Positions 28,131 through 40,735 of a stretch of DNA of 64,000 bases are shown here, piece by piece (positions within the stretch are counted from its first letter, which is position 1; every line of letters starts with the position of its first letter). Position numbers and translations under genes: made by a program. The notes under the pieces were generated by a model. It was given only the letters and a program-made list of their open reading frames with translations, had not been told where the DNA came from and ran no database searches. The stretch is from Phoronis australis (lineage: Eukaryota > Phoronida > Phoronidae): the NCBI GenBank assembly GCA_002633005.1, contig NMRA01000055.1, positions 1,163,736 through 1,227,735 on the forward strand. The letters run 5' to 3'.

Positions 28131-28619
28131 ATCTAGTTTAAAGGACAAGGGGAATGTTTCTGAGATGTTACTCTCAGTTTGCTGGTCAAAAAACAAGAAC
28201 TTACAATTTAAATTTGTATATACTAGCTTGTAAATATTCGTTTGTAAGTGGCATCGTATATTTATTGTACATAGAATCACATCTTCAGCGACTACCGTCC
28301 AGCCTTTTCCTTTACAATTCGCATTTGTTTTGGAGAAGTTATTCTTTAAAAAATTATATCAACCAGTCACTGCTTTATAACATTTACTGCCTTGTTTTGT
28401 TCATTTTACTTGTTTTCAGCCAAATTGATTTGGTTGTTGAAAACTTTGACGGCAACAATGTCTGAGAACAGTCTCGGTTGGACTTGTAACGTGGTTCGAC
28501 TGTGGCTTCACACTGTACCACACGATTGTTTTTTGTAAGCATTTTGATCAGAGATCTGATTCATGAAAAGTGACTCTTGAATCAGGTTTTTAGCTCCTCA
28601 GCTGTTTTAATCATATATT

Positions 28620-28625
28620 AATAAA
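28620..28625 (+). terminator. IFT52: Candidate IFT52 polyadenylation signal
   Basis: AATAAA about 490 bp after the IFT52 stop. Other AATAAA copies lie further downstream (near 28964), so the site used is not certain. Confidence 0.4.
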
Positions 28626-28640
28626 GTATAAAAATAGTTC

Positions 28641-28722
28641 CAGGTGATCACTACAGTGGGCCCACATGTGCGGCCTGCGCACTTCTGGTACGTGTATCAG
28701 TTTGCCTGCAATTATTTTTTTA
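28641..28722 (+). repeat. Dispersed repeat (GGGCCCACATG family), copy 2
   Basis: Co-linear with 10884-10971 (CAGGTGATCA, GTGGGCCCACATG, CCTGCGCAC, CGTGTATCAG, GCCTGCAA, T-run). This copy lacks the opposite palindrome arm seen at 10865. Confidence 0.65.
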
Positions 28723-31199
28723 TTATAATTCTCGGTGATTATATTCTTTTGTTAGAGTAAGAATTAATTATTTTTCAGATAGTTTGGAGCACTAAACTAC
28801 ATTTCTGTCTGAAGTCACTTTTCGTGAAACAGATGTGATTGTGGTCATTTTCTGTTGTCACCAAAGCTATAAATGTTGAATTTTTTGTTGCAATTCTGAG
28901 TTCTTATTGTTCTGTGATTGTATTCAACGTCATTTTCTGTTCTATGCATTTTAGGTGTCAAGAAATAAATTTATTTAATGTACGTGCAAATTGTCCACTT
29001 TACCTTGAAGGGTTTGTTGTAACGTGGTTTGATAGCAGTGTCTCACAATGCATGGAAATCAACACTTGCTAGACAAAGTATTTGGATACAACATGTAATA
29101 AAATGAAAGTTTTTAAACCTTATGTGTAAGACACTGACAGAGCTATGCAACCATTATGTAACTCAGTCAAAGGAAAGTGAAAGGTAATGATCAACTCTTC
29201 GAATTGAATGACTGTCGTACATGCCAGTAATTTTAGTCTATGTCCCTATACCATCAACCTTCACTTATAACTGTAATGGGATGCTTCTCATGTGTAGTAT
29301 GAAATGACCATTTCTTCATCACGAAATAAAGTAATGAGCCATCATGACAGAGTCATTTTAGCTAATTTTGTGGTGATTTCCACTAGCACTCCCAACACCA
29401 TGAATGGAATTCGTTTGTGATCAGCTGTCAACATCGAATTCCTCAGAATTTTGCCTGGCTACCTGTGATGCGGACTGTATATGAAATGCATGAAGGGAAA
29501 ATTTGACATATCCGCTAGCAGACGTGCATTCAATTTTACTCAATTACAAATGAAAAGTATATAAGGATGTACTTAAAACAAGACTGACATCCAGTTTAAG
29601 GCGTGAACATTGTACATGTTCTCAAGGCGTCACGTGCTAGTCATATAATTCAGCTTAGGTGCATGGAAAATTCTTGGTCAAAAATTTCATTTAAAAGAAG
29701 TTATTTTGAATAAGGGCATCTGCCGGGACACGCTAAAACAGAGACACCAAGTGTTGAACACGTAAACTAAACGCAATCAAGATACTGCAGTACCTGAACT
29801 TGCCTTAAAGTTGTGAGCAAACTTTTGTACAAGGCTTTTAATACAACAAGAGCAATGTTAAACTGAGAAATTTTTTTACAATAATACGGATATAACCATT
29901 ATATTTTCTATGTTTCACAAGAACTACATAGAAATAATATCAACAAAACATCTACAAAATAATAATAAGTGTACAAAGACCCAATTTAAAGACCAATTAA
30001 AACAGATGAGGTAAATACTACTATGAATTGATTAAAAATGACCTAGAAATTTTCTAAATTATTTGTGTACATGACAGTAAAATGAAAAGAATAAATAGTG
30101 TTGAGCACATTACATAATGAAAACTTGAAATGTTTAACAATGGAAACACTTAACACTAAGCTCTTTACATGGTGATTTCAGCAGTTTTCCACTCGTTTAC
30201 AGTAACAACACTTGGTAACAATTAACACCTGGTCCAGTATTAACATATCAGCAGCTTTCACTCAACGGTTCATTTGAGCTACAAGTGTACAGCATGAAAA
30301 GATGTAAAATACAATCAATTTTTTACTTGGCTTCAACATATTTATCATAAATGAGAAATTTCATAGCAACAGGTAATAATGTCTGAGTGCTGCAGACTAC
30401 TTGAAACAAATACAAAAGTTAGTATGCTTGGTTTGGAGAAGCTAGGTTCTGAATCTTAGCTTTCAAACAAATTTAACTCGAGAGCTCACAGGCAATATAC
30501 AGTACATATCAAAATGAGAATAGGCTCACAGAAGTCAGTGTGGCTTATTGTACATGCCAATAATTATAATCATGTGAATGCGAGATCATAATTTTTAATA
30601 TGTCATTTCAAAGCCGTTTTGATTCAATTAAGAACAAACCAGTTTGCACGGCACATAAAACAAACACATGCAACACAGAATTAATGCAGAAGACAAATTT
30701 ACGGGTGCATGGATTGGGCTTAGACCCAATGGCTGTTAACAAATACTCAAACTGCCCGACTAGAGAGTGAACTTTGTATACTGCCTGCCACTATAACCAT
30801 GACCATACGAACAAGATTTGACCAGAAAACATGCCATAGAAACACTACAATCAATGTGTCACTCAATGGGGCACTATCCTACTATAGTAATTCTGCCTTT
30901 GAGAAAATGCATCCCTTAAAGGGAAACATAACCCTCAGAGTAAAATCACATAATGATCAGTGACCACAGAGTGGCATCACTTTAATTGTCACACAACAAC
31001 ATTAGGCAGCTGAGAAAACTACAGTGAGTACCGCTGATAAGTGAATGCTGGTCAAATGACCAATATTGGAGTGGCAGCATTACACTAAGCGTGACAAAAT
31101 AAATGGCAGTTCTCCAACGTCAGTTCACATTTTATTTTAATGCCAGTTTTGAGCGCTTGAAATTTATTTATAATGTCTGTTTCCTAGTAACATAGGGAC

Positions 31200-31339
31200 T
31201 CAGTGGGGTAAGATGAGACAGTGGTTGGACAGTGGTGGTTGCCACTTGGCATCTTTGTAGACCTTGGACTGTTCGAAAGACTTCAGTGTTAATTCATCCG
31301 AGTGAGGACCAGACTTACTCTTCACTTCCAAATACATTC
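31200..31339 (-). CDS. SAM-domain gene terminal exon, copy B
   Basis: Starts after an intact acceptor (CTTTACAG|GAATGTATTTG) and ends in TGA at 31200-31202. It encodes MYLEVKSKSGPHSDELTLKS and 25 further residues ending LILPH, the same protein as copy A at 35586-35725; the visible change GGTCCT/GGTCCC is synonymous. It could serve as an alternative 3' end of the gene at 40226 if the duplication is real. Confidence 0.6.
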
Positions 31340-31500
31340 CTGTAAAGAAAGGCTGACTTTTAAACATATCTGATATGTTGCATGCTCATAAATATTCTCT
31401 CAAACACACTGGCCATGAAGACTAATTATAACTAGGCTGGTTAGAAAATTTGACTGAGTCCAGTATTTTTAACACAATATTTGACAGGATTTAAAGGCCT

Positions 31501-31636
31501 ATACCATGGGTGGCACAGCACTGAAAAAAGTGGGGGCTATAACCCCCCAGCCCCCCTTTGATTCACCGCCCATAGGTCATGGGCACCGGAGCACTGAAAC
31601 AAATGGGGGAAGCCCCCTATGGCACGCCGTCCATGT
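31501..31636. mobile_element. Inverted-repeat MITE (TACCATGGGTGGC family)
   Basis: Begins TACCATGGGTGGC and ends GCACGCCGTCCATG, with internal GGGGCTATAACCCCCCAGCC-type stretches. Related copies lie at 35889-36036, 54266-54398 and 56162-56310. Confidence 0.6.
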
Positions 31637-32596
31637 ATACATGTATCAGTATATTAAGAAGTCCATAAGCAGGGTAGTGACGGATTTGTGATCCTATATT
31701 ATGCTGCCACAGAGCATCTTCTCTAAGTTAAGGCTCGTTGTTCCTTTAAAATGAGAATCAAAGGTGGTTACACCAGAGAGTACACTAGACATTTGAAATG
31801 AGTTGCAGTTGGGCATCAACTTTAATATTGTATCAATTTTCCAATGGTATTTAGTATACAGCTCTGCCCAAAGGCTATAGTTATGACAATACTTTACCCG
31901 AGTTATACTAGAACGGGTTTTTTTACTTGATTAACATGTCAAATTGGAAAAAATTGTTGTATTTTGTTGTAAAATTGATACAGTGAATAAATTTATAATT
32001 ACTTACATCAAAATGTGCAACGTGGTTGGTTTTTGGCTAGATTTATATTTTAAATGTTGACCTTCTTTCAATTCTTTAAATATCATCATCACAAACTAAG
32101 TGGTGGGGTAGTCAAGATTCAATCCGTGGCGGTCATGCTTCCGTCTCCAGCATATCTGTTTTGTGCAGAGGAGGTCATATTTTTATAGGTGCCTCATTTC
32201 CATTTTCTGGTCTGGCGGTCCTGTTTTGTGGTGAGTTGGTCAGATTTGGACAACCGGCGGTCATATTTTGGGTACGGCAGTCATGTTGTTTCTCACCCGA
32301 TAGTACCCATAATGGATAACAATTTTGCGGACGGTTGCAGATCATGGATGTCGTTCATACATAACAGTTAATTGACATTGACATGCAAGGTGAGTGAAAC
32401 AGTTGTTTGTGATCCTTTCTCTTACTCCTACAACTGTTTCAGTTGGCCTGTGTAAGCAAACACTGCTTAAGAAAAGGTTTATGGTCCTACGTGAAAAGAT
32501 ACTTGTTTTATTACACTCTATGGATAACTGAATAGCTGAGCCCTGCATGCCATATTCCACAGAAAGTCTGATGAGCGAAGGCTGTAAATGACTAAC

Positions 32597-32684
32597 CCAA
32601 GTCTTCCCTCGGAGGTATTGAGATACTTCTGAACCAGTCTGGGTCTTCAACACCAAGCATCTCTCGTATATTTTTAGTAATAAC
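32597..32684 (-). CDS. SAM-domain gene exon 3, copy B
   Basis: Acceptor (TTCCAG|GTTATT) and donor (TTGG|GTTAGT) are intact and the frame is open (VITKNIREMLGVEDPDWF, then RSISIPPREDL). It differs from copy A (37007-37094) by Asn for Ser at one site. It joins in phase to the exon at 31200-31339. Confidence 0.6.
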
Positions 32685-32976
32685 CTGGAATATAAACCGG
32701 TCATGTGACATATAAGCAATTACTGGATTAAGGAAAGGTGAGTCTGTAAACGAAACTTCCCCATTACCAAACTGTATGTTCCAATGAATAAGCAACGATA
32801 AATGAAAACTTCATGTGACACACAATCATGTAGTATCCAAGTTTACAAACTTTATCTTTATAAATCTATAGTAAGTTAAAGACCATGGGGTCACGCAACC
32901 ACTGATAAAAAATAGAACAACAATTATCCACTTATTTCACACAAAAACAACTGTTATTTTTTAATTTTTCAAAAGC

Positions 32977-33572
32977 NTAGTTTTGAAGAGAAACTGCTGT
33001 GAAAAAGTCACTCTTGACTTCTGTGCATCACGTACCATACACCTCTTATTTTTGGAGCACTCCCACCCAGGACAACATGAATATGTGCTGCTAGCCTACC
33101 CGGCATCGGGTGAGTTTCCAAAAAGAAACACTTAGTTCGACTCAATAAAGCTGTTATTCAGTGGGGTAACTGGTGGGGATAACATCACCGAACGATGTTG
33201 ATAGAAACTGATTGCTAAAAACTTACCAAGTAATGTTGTGTAGTCTTTGAATGGAACTGCATAGTCATAGAGACATAGAGCTCACACGGGGCTTGAGCAT
33301 TCACGCACTTTTTGTCAGTTAGTTGACCTTGTTGACCGCAATTGTCCACGAATATAGTAACCTTAGGTCTTTTGAGAATTTGTGGCCACCTGTCGAAGAC
33401 TTGCACCAGGGAAATTAGCAGTAATGAGGCTTAGCGCGACGACGTATTTTGATAAAAATTCCATCTTTTACCATTTGTTTACATGCAGACAGCCACGCAT
33501 GCGCAATTTAATCACCACTAGTACAGCAGCGACACCGCGAGGAGAATTCTCCGAATAGCCCCATTGAATGAC
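32977..33572. other. Spacer between the two large tandem copies
   Basis: Begins with an N (32977), so its join to copy B is not sequenced. It ends with CCGAATAGCCCCATTG, a motif also found just before the second copy of the other tandem repeat (55748-55763). It holds one candidate exon (33227-33464, minus). Confidence 0.7.
33227..33464 (-). pseudogene. Candidate first exon of an NPC2/ML-like secreted protein, frame broken
   Basis: On the minus strand an ATG at 33464 begins a hydrophobic signal-like stretch (MEFLSKYVVALSLITA) that hits a stop after 33 codons. An overlapping frame without a Met carries KVTIFVDNCGQQGQLTDKKC then VNAQAPCELYVSMTMQFHSK, and ends at a good donor (CTTG|GTAAGT). Spacing of the CG...C...PC.L...F residues recalls ML-domain (NPC2) proteins, which bind lipids in the secretory or lysosomal lumen. 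The frame change between signal and domain means a pseudogene, a sequencing error or a wrong exon call. Confidence 0.3.
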
Positions 33573-36500
33573 TGTCGTACATGCCAGTAATTTTAGTCTA
33601 TGTCCCTATACCATCAACCTTCACTTATAACTGTAATGGGATGCTTCTCATGTGTAGTATGAAATGACCGTTTCTTCATCATGAAATAAAGTAATGAGCC
33701 ATCATGACAGAGTCATTTTAGCTAATCCTGTGGTGATTTCCACTAGCACTCCAACAGCATGAATGGAATTCGTTTGTGATCAGCTGTCAACATCGAATTC
33801 CTCATAATTTTGCCTGGCTACCTGTGATGCGGACCGTATATGAAACGCATGAAGGGAAAATTTGACATATCTGCTAGCAGACGTGCATTCAATTTTACTC
33901 AATTACAAATGAAAAGTAAATAATAAGGATGTATTTAAAACAAGAGTAACATCCAGTTTAAGGCGTGAACATTGTACATGTTCTCAAGGCGCCACGTGCT
34001 AGCCATATAAGTCAGCTTAGGTGCATGGAAAATTCTTGGTCAAAAATTTCATTTGCCGGGACACGCTAAAACAGAGACACCAAGTGTCGAACACATAAAC
34101 TAAACGCAATCAAGATACTGCAGTAGTAGTACCTGAACTTGCCTTAACGTTGTGAGCAAACTTTTGTACAAGGCTTTTAATAAAACAAGAGCAATGTTAA
34201 ACTGAGAAAATTTTTTTACAATAATACGGATATAACCATTATATTTTCTATGTTTCACAAGAACTACATAGAAATAATATCAACAAAACATCTACAAAAT
34301 AATAAAAAGTGTACAAAGACCCAATTTAAAGACCAATTAAAACAGATGAGGTAAATACTACTATGAATTGATTAAAAATGACCTAGAAATTTTCTAAATT
34401 ATTTGTGTACATGACAGTAAAATGAAAAGAATAAATAGTGTTGAGCACATTACATAATGAAAACTTGAAATGTTTAACAATGGAAACACTTAACACTAAG
34501 CTCTTTCACTGAGAAAAGATCACATGGTGATTTCAGCAGTTTTCCACTCGTTTACAGTAACAACACTTGATAACAATTATCACCTGGTCCAGTATTAACA
34601 TATCAGCAGCTTTCACTCAACGGTTAATTTGAGCTACAAGTGTACAGCATGAAAAGATGTAAAATACAATCAATTTTTTACTTGGCTTCAACATATTTAT
34701 CATAAATGAGAAATTTCATAGCAACAGGTAATAATGTCTGAGTGCTGCAGACTACTTGAAACAAATACAAAATTTCGTACGCTTGGTTTGGAGAAGCTAG
34801 GTTCTGAATCTTAGCTTTCAAACAAATTTAACTCGAGAGCTCACAGGCAATATACAGTACATATCAAAATGAGTACAGGCTCACAGAAGTCAGTGTGGCT
34901 TATTGTACATGCCAATAATTATAATCATGTGAATGCGAGATCATAATTTTTAATATGTCATTTCAAAGCCGTTTTGATTCAATTAAGAACAAACCAGTTT
35001 GCACAGCACATAAAACTAACACAGGCAATACAGCATAAATGCAGAAGGCAAATTTACGGGTGCATGGATTGGGCTTAGACCCCTTTGGCTGTTAACAAAT
35101 ACTCAAAGTGTATGACTAGAGACTGAACTTTGTATACTGCCTGCCACTATAACCATGACCATACGAACAAGATTTGACCAGAAAACATGCCATAGAAACA
35201 CTACAATCAATGTGTCACTCAATGGGGCACTATCCTACCATAGTAATTCTGCCTTTGAGAAAATGCATCCCTTAAAGGGAAACATAACCCTCAGAGTAAA
35301 ATCCCATAATGATCAGTGACCACAGTTTGGTATCACTTTAACTGTCACACAATAACATTAGGCAGCTGAGAAAACTACAGTGTGTACCGCTGATAAGTGA
35401 ATGCTGGTCAAATAACCAATATTGGAGTGGCAGCAATACACTACACTTTCACAACTGCTTTCGATAACAAATGTGACAAAATAAATGGCAGTTCTCCAAC
35501 TTCAGTTCACATTTTATTTTAATGCCTAACAGTTTTGAGCGCTTGAAATTTATTTATAATGTCTGTTTCCTAGTAACATAGTGACTCAGTGGGGTAAGAT
35601 GAGACAGTGGTTGGACAGTGGTGGTTGCCACTTGGCATCTTTGTAGACCTTGGACTGTTCGAAAGACTTCAGTGTTAATTCATCCGAGTGGGGACCAGAC
35701 TTACTCTTCACTTCCAAATACATTCCTGTAAAGAAAGGCTGACTTTTAAACATATCTGATATGCTGTATGCTCATAAATATTCTCTCAAACACACTTCCA
35801 TGAAGACTAATTATAACTAGGCTGGTTAGAAAATTTGACTGAGTCCAGCATTTTTAACATTATAATATTTGACAGAATTTAAAGGCCTATACCATGGGTG
35901 GCGCAGCACTGAAAAAAGTGGGGCTATAACCCCCCAGCCCCCCTTTGATTCACCGCCCATAGGCCATATGGGCACCGGAGCACTGAAAAAAGTGGGGTAC
36001 TATAGCCCCCCAGCCCCCTATGGCACGCCGTCCATGTATACATATATCAGTATATCAAGAAGTCCATAAGCAGGGTAATCACAGATATGTGATCCTATAT
36101 TATGCTGTCACAGAGCATCTTCTCCAGGTTAAGGCACATTGGACCTTTAAAATGGGAATCAAAGGTGGTTACACCAGAGAGTACACTTGACATTTGAAAT
36201 GAGTTGCAGACCGGCATCAACTTTAATATTGTATCAATTCTCCAACGGTATTTAATATACAACTCTGCCCAAAGGCTATAGTTATGACATGATACTTTAC
36301 CCGAGAACCATTCAGTTATACTAAAACGGGTTTTTTACTTGATTAATACGTAAAACTGGAAAAAAAAATTGTTGTATTTTGTTGTAAAACTAATACAATG
36401 AATAAATTTATGATTATTTGGCTCAAAATGTAATGTGGTTGGTTTTTGGTTAGATTTATATTTTAAATGTTGACATTTCAATTCTTTAAATATCATCATC

Positions 36501-37397
36501 ACAATTAAGTGGTGGGGGTAGTCAAGTTTCAATCCCTGGCGGTCATGTTTCCGTCTCCAGCCAATCTGTTTTGTTTTGAGGAGGTCATGTTTTTATCGGT
36601 GCCTCGTTTCCATCTTCTGGTCCGGCGGTCCTGTTTTGTCGTGAGTTGGTCCGATTTGGACAACCGGCGGTCATATTTTGGGTACGGCAGTCATGTTGTT
36701 TCTCACTCGATAGTACCCATAATGGATAACAATTTTGTGGACGGTTGCAGATCAAGGCTGTCGTTCATACATAACAGGTAATTGACATTGACATGCAAGG
36801 TGAGTGAAACAGTTGTTTGTGATCCCTTCTCTTACTCCTACAACTGTTTCAGTTGGCCTGTGTAAGCAAACACTGCTTAAGAAAAGGTTTATGGTCCTAC
36901 GTGAAAAGATACTTGTTTTATTACACTCTATGGATAACTGAATAGCTGAGCCCTGCATGCCATATTCCACAGAAAGTCTGATGAGCGAAGGCTGTAAATG
37001 ACTAACCCAAGTCTTCCCTTGGAGGTATTGAGATACTTCTGAACCAGTCTGGGTCTTCAACACCAAGCATCTCTCGTATACTTTTAGTAATAACCTGGAA
37101 TATAAACCGGTCATGTGACATGTAAGCAATTACTGGATTAAGGAAAGGTCAGTCTGTAAACAAAACTTATTTCCCCATTACCAAACTGAATGTTCCAGTG
37201 AATAAGCAACGATAAATGAAAACTTCGTGTGACACACAATCATGTAGTATCCAAAGTTTACAAACTTTATCTTTAAATCTATAGTAACTTAAAGGCTATG
37301 GGGTCATGCAACCACTGATCAAAAATAGAACGACAATTCTCCACTTATTCCACACAAAAACAATTGGCAAACTGTTATTTTTTAATTTTTCAAAAGC
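33573..37397. repeat. Large tandem segment, copy A
   Basis: Near-identical partner of 29203-32976, in the same orientation. It starts at the same base of the shared sequence (ATTGAATGACTG) directly after CCGAATAGCCCC, and diverges from copy B after CAAAAGC at 37397. It holds the SAM gene's exons 3 and 4. Confidence 0.93.
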
Positions 37398-40226
37398 TGA
37401 TAACGTTTTGTAAACAATGTGAATTTTAGCAAAATGTTATTTCATGACATCATTGCAAACTAAAATCCATACTTAAGAGTAATAGACTAAAATGTTGGTC
37501 GTCTAACTCTTGTGGAGAAATTTAACACAACGGAATTTCATTTACCGGCTCTGATGTGTTAAAAAAGTGAGGAATAACCATAAGTGACCAGATCCAAATA
37601 GAGATACACTGAACACTGATTTCAAAATTTGCAGTACATCTGAGCAGCTGTTCTCACACGGAGAGTTTTCATAATGACACTCTCTAGAATAATGAAAGCA
37701 GGAAAACGAGTTCCGCTTGATCCTAACTCAGATTTAGTGGACATAAACTCAATTACATTGTGGTTCATTAATAAAAATCAGAGAAATAAATTCCACTGTC
37801 AGTCCATCCCATATTGTTTCATTAGTTTAGTTCACTAATTTATTTCAACAGTTTGACATGGCTGGGATTAAAATTCTACCAATGGCTTGGTCACAGATAC
37901 TTTTTCACATTGAGAAATGTATGAAACACGATGTCCTTGCTCATCCACTGATATTTCAAAAGGCTTGCCTTTTTTCATGGTATTAATACATCCCACCATA
38001 CACATTAGTGGAAGTTTGCCAGGCTGACGATAATAGGAAGGACGTACATGCTCTTGATACCAGTAGGTTGAAACCTTATGTCAGCATTACATGAGATCTA
38101 TAGGTGGCGCTGAATGCATGTCCACCAAAGACCTGGTCGTTGACTGGTGAGATTATATGGCATGGCTATTTCGGAATTTATCTATTACATTAACAAACTT
38201 ATGTTGATGCTTTGAGGCAAATTAAAATGTTGGCAATTGTACCTTTATGTGCTCAAAATCTGTTACGCCGATTTTGGGGAGAGCTGAGGCCTCCATGATT
38301 ATAAGCTTCCTTCCATTCACAAGATTTGAAGCAAAACAGTCCTGTAAGAATAAAGCAACATGTAACAATTAGTTATCCATGAACCAACTTGCTGTACCGT
38401 GTCATTCCAATGGAGTTGCTCAAGGTAAGACCACAAAATGACACAACATGAACTGTCACCCTGAGGGTGCAGATTGATCCCAGAGCACAAAATATTATTT
38501 TTTTCACTAAAGGTGATAGTTAATTTCTTCCGAAGTTTGACCTCAGATTGAAGGTGCAATGGCACAAACTTCATGACAAACATTTATATTGTTATCAACA
38601 GTTCATTGACATTCTTGGTATTTTTGTGTTACCATTCATACATGGAAAGACAGCAAAACAACACTGGACATGCAGCCACAAAGACAGACAAACAGACAGA
38701 CCGACAGAAACACAGGCAGAGGGCAGAGATACTTTGTATCATGGTTATTTTTGTGAGTCAAGTGTCTTTGGAGAGACGTGCTGGAGGATTCAAATTTAAA
38801 GTTAGCACTACCAGTAACTTATACTTGGCCAATTTTGATGATTCAAATCAAATTCTGGATGTTCATTTTCTTAGAAGACTGATACACCCAGCAGAAATAC
38901 AAAAAGATAGAAACAATGTATAAGTATAGCCAGGAAAGGTTATAACTTGAACAACAACACGCAAAGAGGAGTCTCACGCTTAGCAGGATTGCTGCCACTT
39001 TCACAATAAAAACTGCATTTAACTTTGAGGTTGAGAATCTGGCGCCCCTATACGTGCCTCAGCTTGGTTTTCAAGTTCTCGATATTCACCCTATTGTGAC
39101 AGCAGTTTGAGCAAATCCACAAACTACAAATCATCATGCATTTCACATTGATTATCCCGAGCAACATATTGCACTTGTCTAGTTTCAATTAAATGGTACA
39201 AAACAGAAAAAAAATTCTCCATAGGCATTTTTGATGCTAGCCTACACAAAACATAGATCTAGCTGGCAGGCTAAGTCTCATTTAACCTTGATATAAATCC
39301 GTAAATATTGTTTGAGTCTTGAAGTTTGAAGCCAGGGGCTATGATGTCATACCATCTGCAGCACGCAGTGTTAAAAATGGAGAGTTTCTGATTTTGAGAA
39401 CTGAATGAGGGATTGCTTGAAGAACAGTTTGATAGCAGGAGTACGCTTATTTCACCACTCACTGAACGGCTTTTTCCAGGAACAAAGAGAGCGCGGTGCC
39501 CGAGCCAGCCACAGTTGCCATGACAGCATTGTGCGGTGAGAGCGAGATCCTGCTGAATTAAGTGTAATTACCCGACCATAAACAGTTTATGGCATAAACT
39601 GTAGTAAACAACTCTGCCTGCTAGCTATTATCTGTCCACTTCATTAGCTCAGATCTACCTCAATACAAGGGCGTGCTGAATAGGCATCCTAAATGCTGTC
39701 TGGAGCTTAGGGAATCTGAGCTGTGACCAGTGTAAGCGAGAAATTCTCCACATGTTGGAAGGAATTAATTACATCGACAGTCTCCTAAGGTGTCCCTCTA
39801 TGCGCAAAAGGTATTTATAACATGACTTTGATGTTTTAGTAAGTGTGATGCATAATTCATCAAAAAATTCCAGCGTATGAAGGTCCAATAGGAGCTACAC
39901 CATCTCTAGACATCTATAGAGACGGTGGTCACTATCTATCCTCTCGATGTATCAGCAATGGCAAGTCGGAGGCAAACTGTCAGTTACTAGGGCTAGCTAA
40001 TTTAAGCCCTGTTCACAAACAGAACCCATAACACCATTCCTTAACAAGAAGAATGCATCTCTCAAATCACCTTATAATACGGGAATCCTAACTCCTCTAT
40101 CCAATTGGCCACTTCGTCCACTGTCCAGAAAATGCAACTAGACACGCGATCGTCCTTAAAATCACCGTGTACATTGGTGCTTGACCTGCTGAGACTAAGT
40201 TTAGAATCGTTACTTGATTTCGACAT
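35586..40226 (-). CDS. Small SAM-domain protein, SAMD15-like
   Basis: Four exons, descending: 40071-40226 (ATG), 38243-38341, 37007-37094, 35586-35725 (TGA at 35586-35588). Phases match and give 160 residues. After a Ser-rich N-terminus (MSKSSNDSKLSLSRSS) the SAM domain runs from about residue 34 to 100: WTVDEVANWIEELGFPYYK, CFASNLVNGRKLIIM, ALPKIGVTDFEHIKVITKSI, REMLG. SAM domains are helical protein- or RNA-binding modules. The tail (RSISIPPREDLGMYLEVKSK, SDELTLKSF) resembles, from memory, the C-terminus of vertebrate SAMD15, but this was not aligned. The function is unknown. A duplicate of exons 3 and 4 lies downstream (32597-32684, 31200-31339). The gene is head-to-head with the TIR gene at 40736. 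Confidence 0.75.
35889..36036. mobile_element. MITE (TACCATGGGTGGC family), copy in segment A
   Basis: Same element and position as 31501-31636 in copy B, so it was present before the duplication. Ends GCACGCCGTCCATG. Confidence 0.6.
37398..38242. other. SAM gene intron 2, unique part
   Basis: No exon recognised. About 38067-38115 (minus) matches 50812-50866 (plus): CAGCGCCACCTA, GATC, CATGTAATGC, AGGTTTCAAC, a short dispersed repeat. Confidence 0.45.
38342..40070. other. SAM gene intron 1
   Basis: No exon recognised. A short GACA-type simple repeat (AGACAGACAAACAGACAGAC) lies near 38680-38710. Open frames there are not supported as genes. Confidence 0.45.
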
Positions 40227-40735
40227 ATTTAGGGGTTGTCACAGCAACAAATTTCAATCTGCCAACAGTTAAAGATCGGAGAGAAAACCGAAAACAAGTA
40301 ATAATCCCCTTGCAACAGGTGATTGCTACTGGGCAGCCATATTGAAACAAGTTGATTCCTTGGCAACTTCACGTTGGGCGGAAGTGCGTCATGGTAATTT
40401 GCGGGACTTCCCCAAGGGATTTCCGTGACTAGCCGTCTGGCCTGTGTAGCACTTATTTGCCGTGAGCTGCTTTAATTCAGCAAGTCCTGTCTCTGTTGAC
40501 CAAATCACATGGAATAAACACACTTTCCGAGCGGAGATTTATGACAAGAAATTGGTCAAGTTGAACAAAACCGCTTTGTGAAGTCGTTGCGAACGTGGGA
40601 CTCTGCGGACTGAGGCTGATCCCGGCGATCGCCGCCCGGGACGCCGGAGGTCAACTAGATAATGAAAGTGTTCCGTCGTCGTTGCCTCTGACTATGATTT
40701 AGACAACTTCAGGACCGCAGCCGGAGAAAGCAATC
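40227..40735. promoter_or_regulatory. Bidirectional 5' region between the SAM and TIR genes
   Basis: 509 bp separate two divergent start codons. The segment is locally CpG-rich near 40615-40650 (GGCGATCGCCGCCCGGGACG), unlike the AT-rich surroundings. No specific binding sites are claimed. Confidence 0.5.

Larger units (their letters stand above)
28549..28835. mobile_element. Small inverted-repeat element downstream of IFT52
   Basis: TCTGATTCATGAAAAGTGAC near 28555 has its near-complement GTCACTTTTCGTGAAACAGA near 28813-28832. The second copy of the GGGCCCACATG repeat (28641-28722) lies inside. Confidence 0.45.
29203..32976. repeat. Large tandem segment, copy B
   Basis: Near-identical over its whole length to 33573-37397. 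Differences are scattered substitutions plus indels of a few to about 25 bases. It carries a second set of the SAM gene's exons 3 and 4. It starts at ATTGAATGACTGTCGTAC and stops at the N at 32977. Confidence 0.93.

Noticed and set aside
32342-32719. Minus-strand 125-codon frames at 32342-32719 and 36752-37129
   Set aside because: They are in a different frame from the SAM exon 3 they overlap. Their similarity only reflects the segment duplication.
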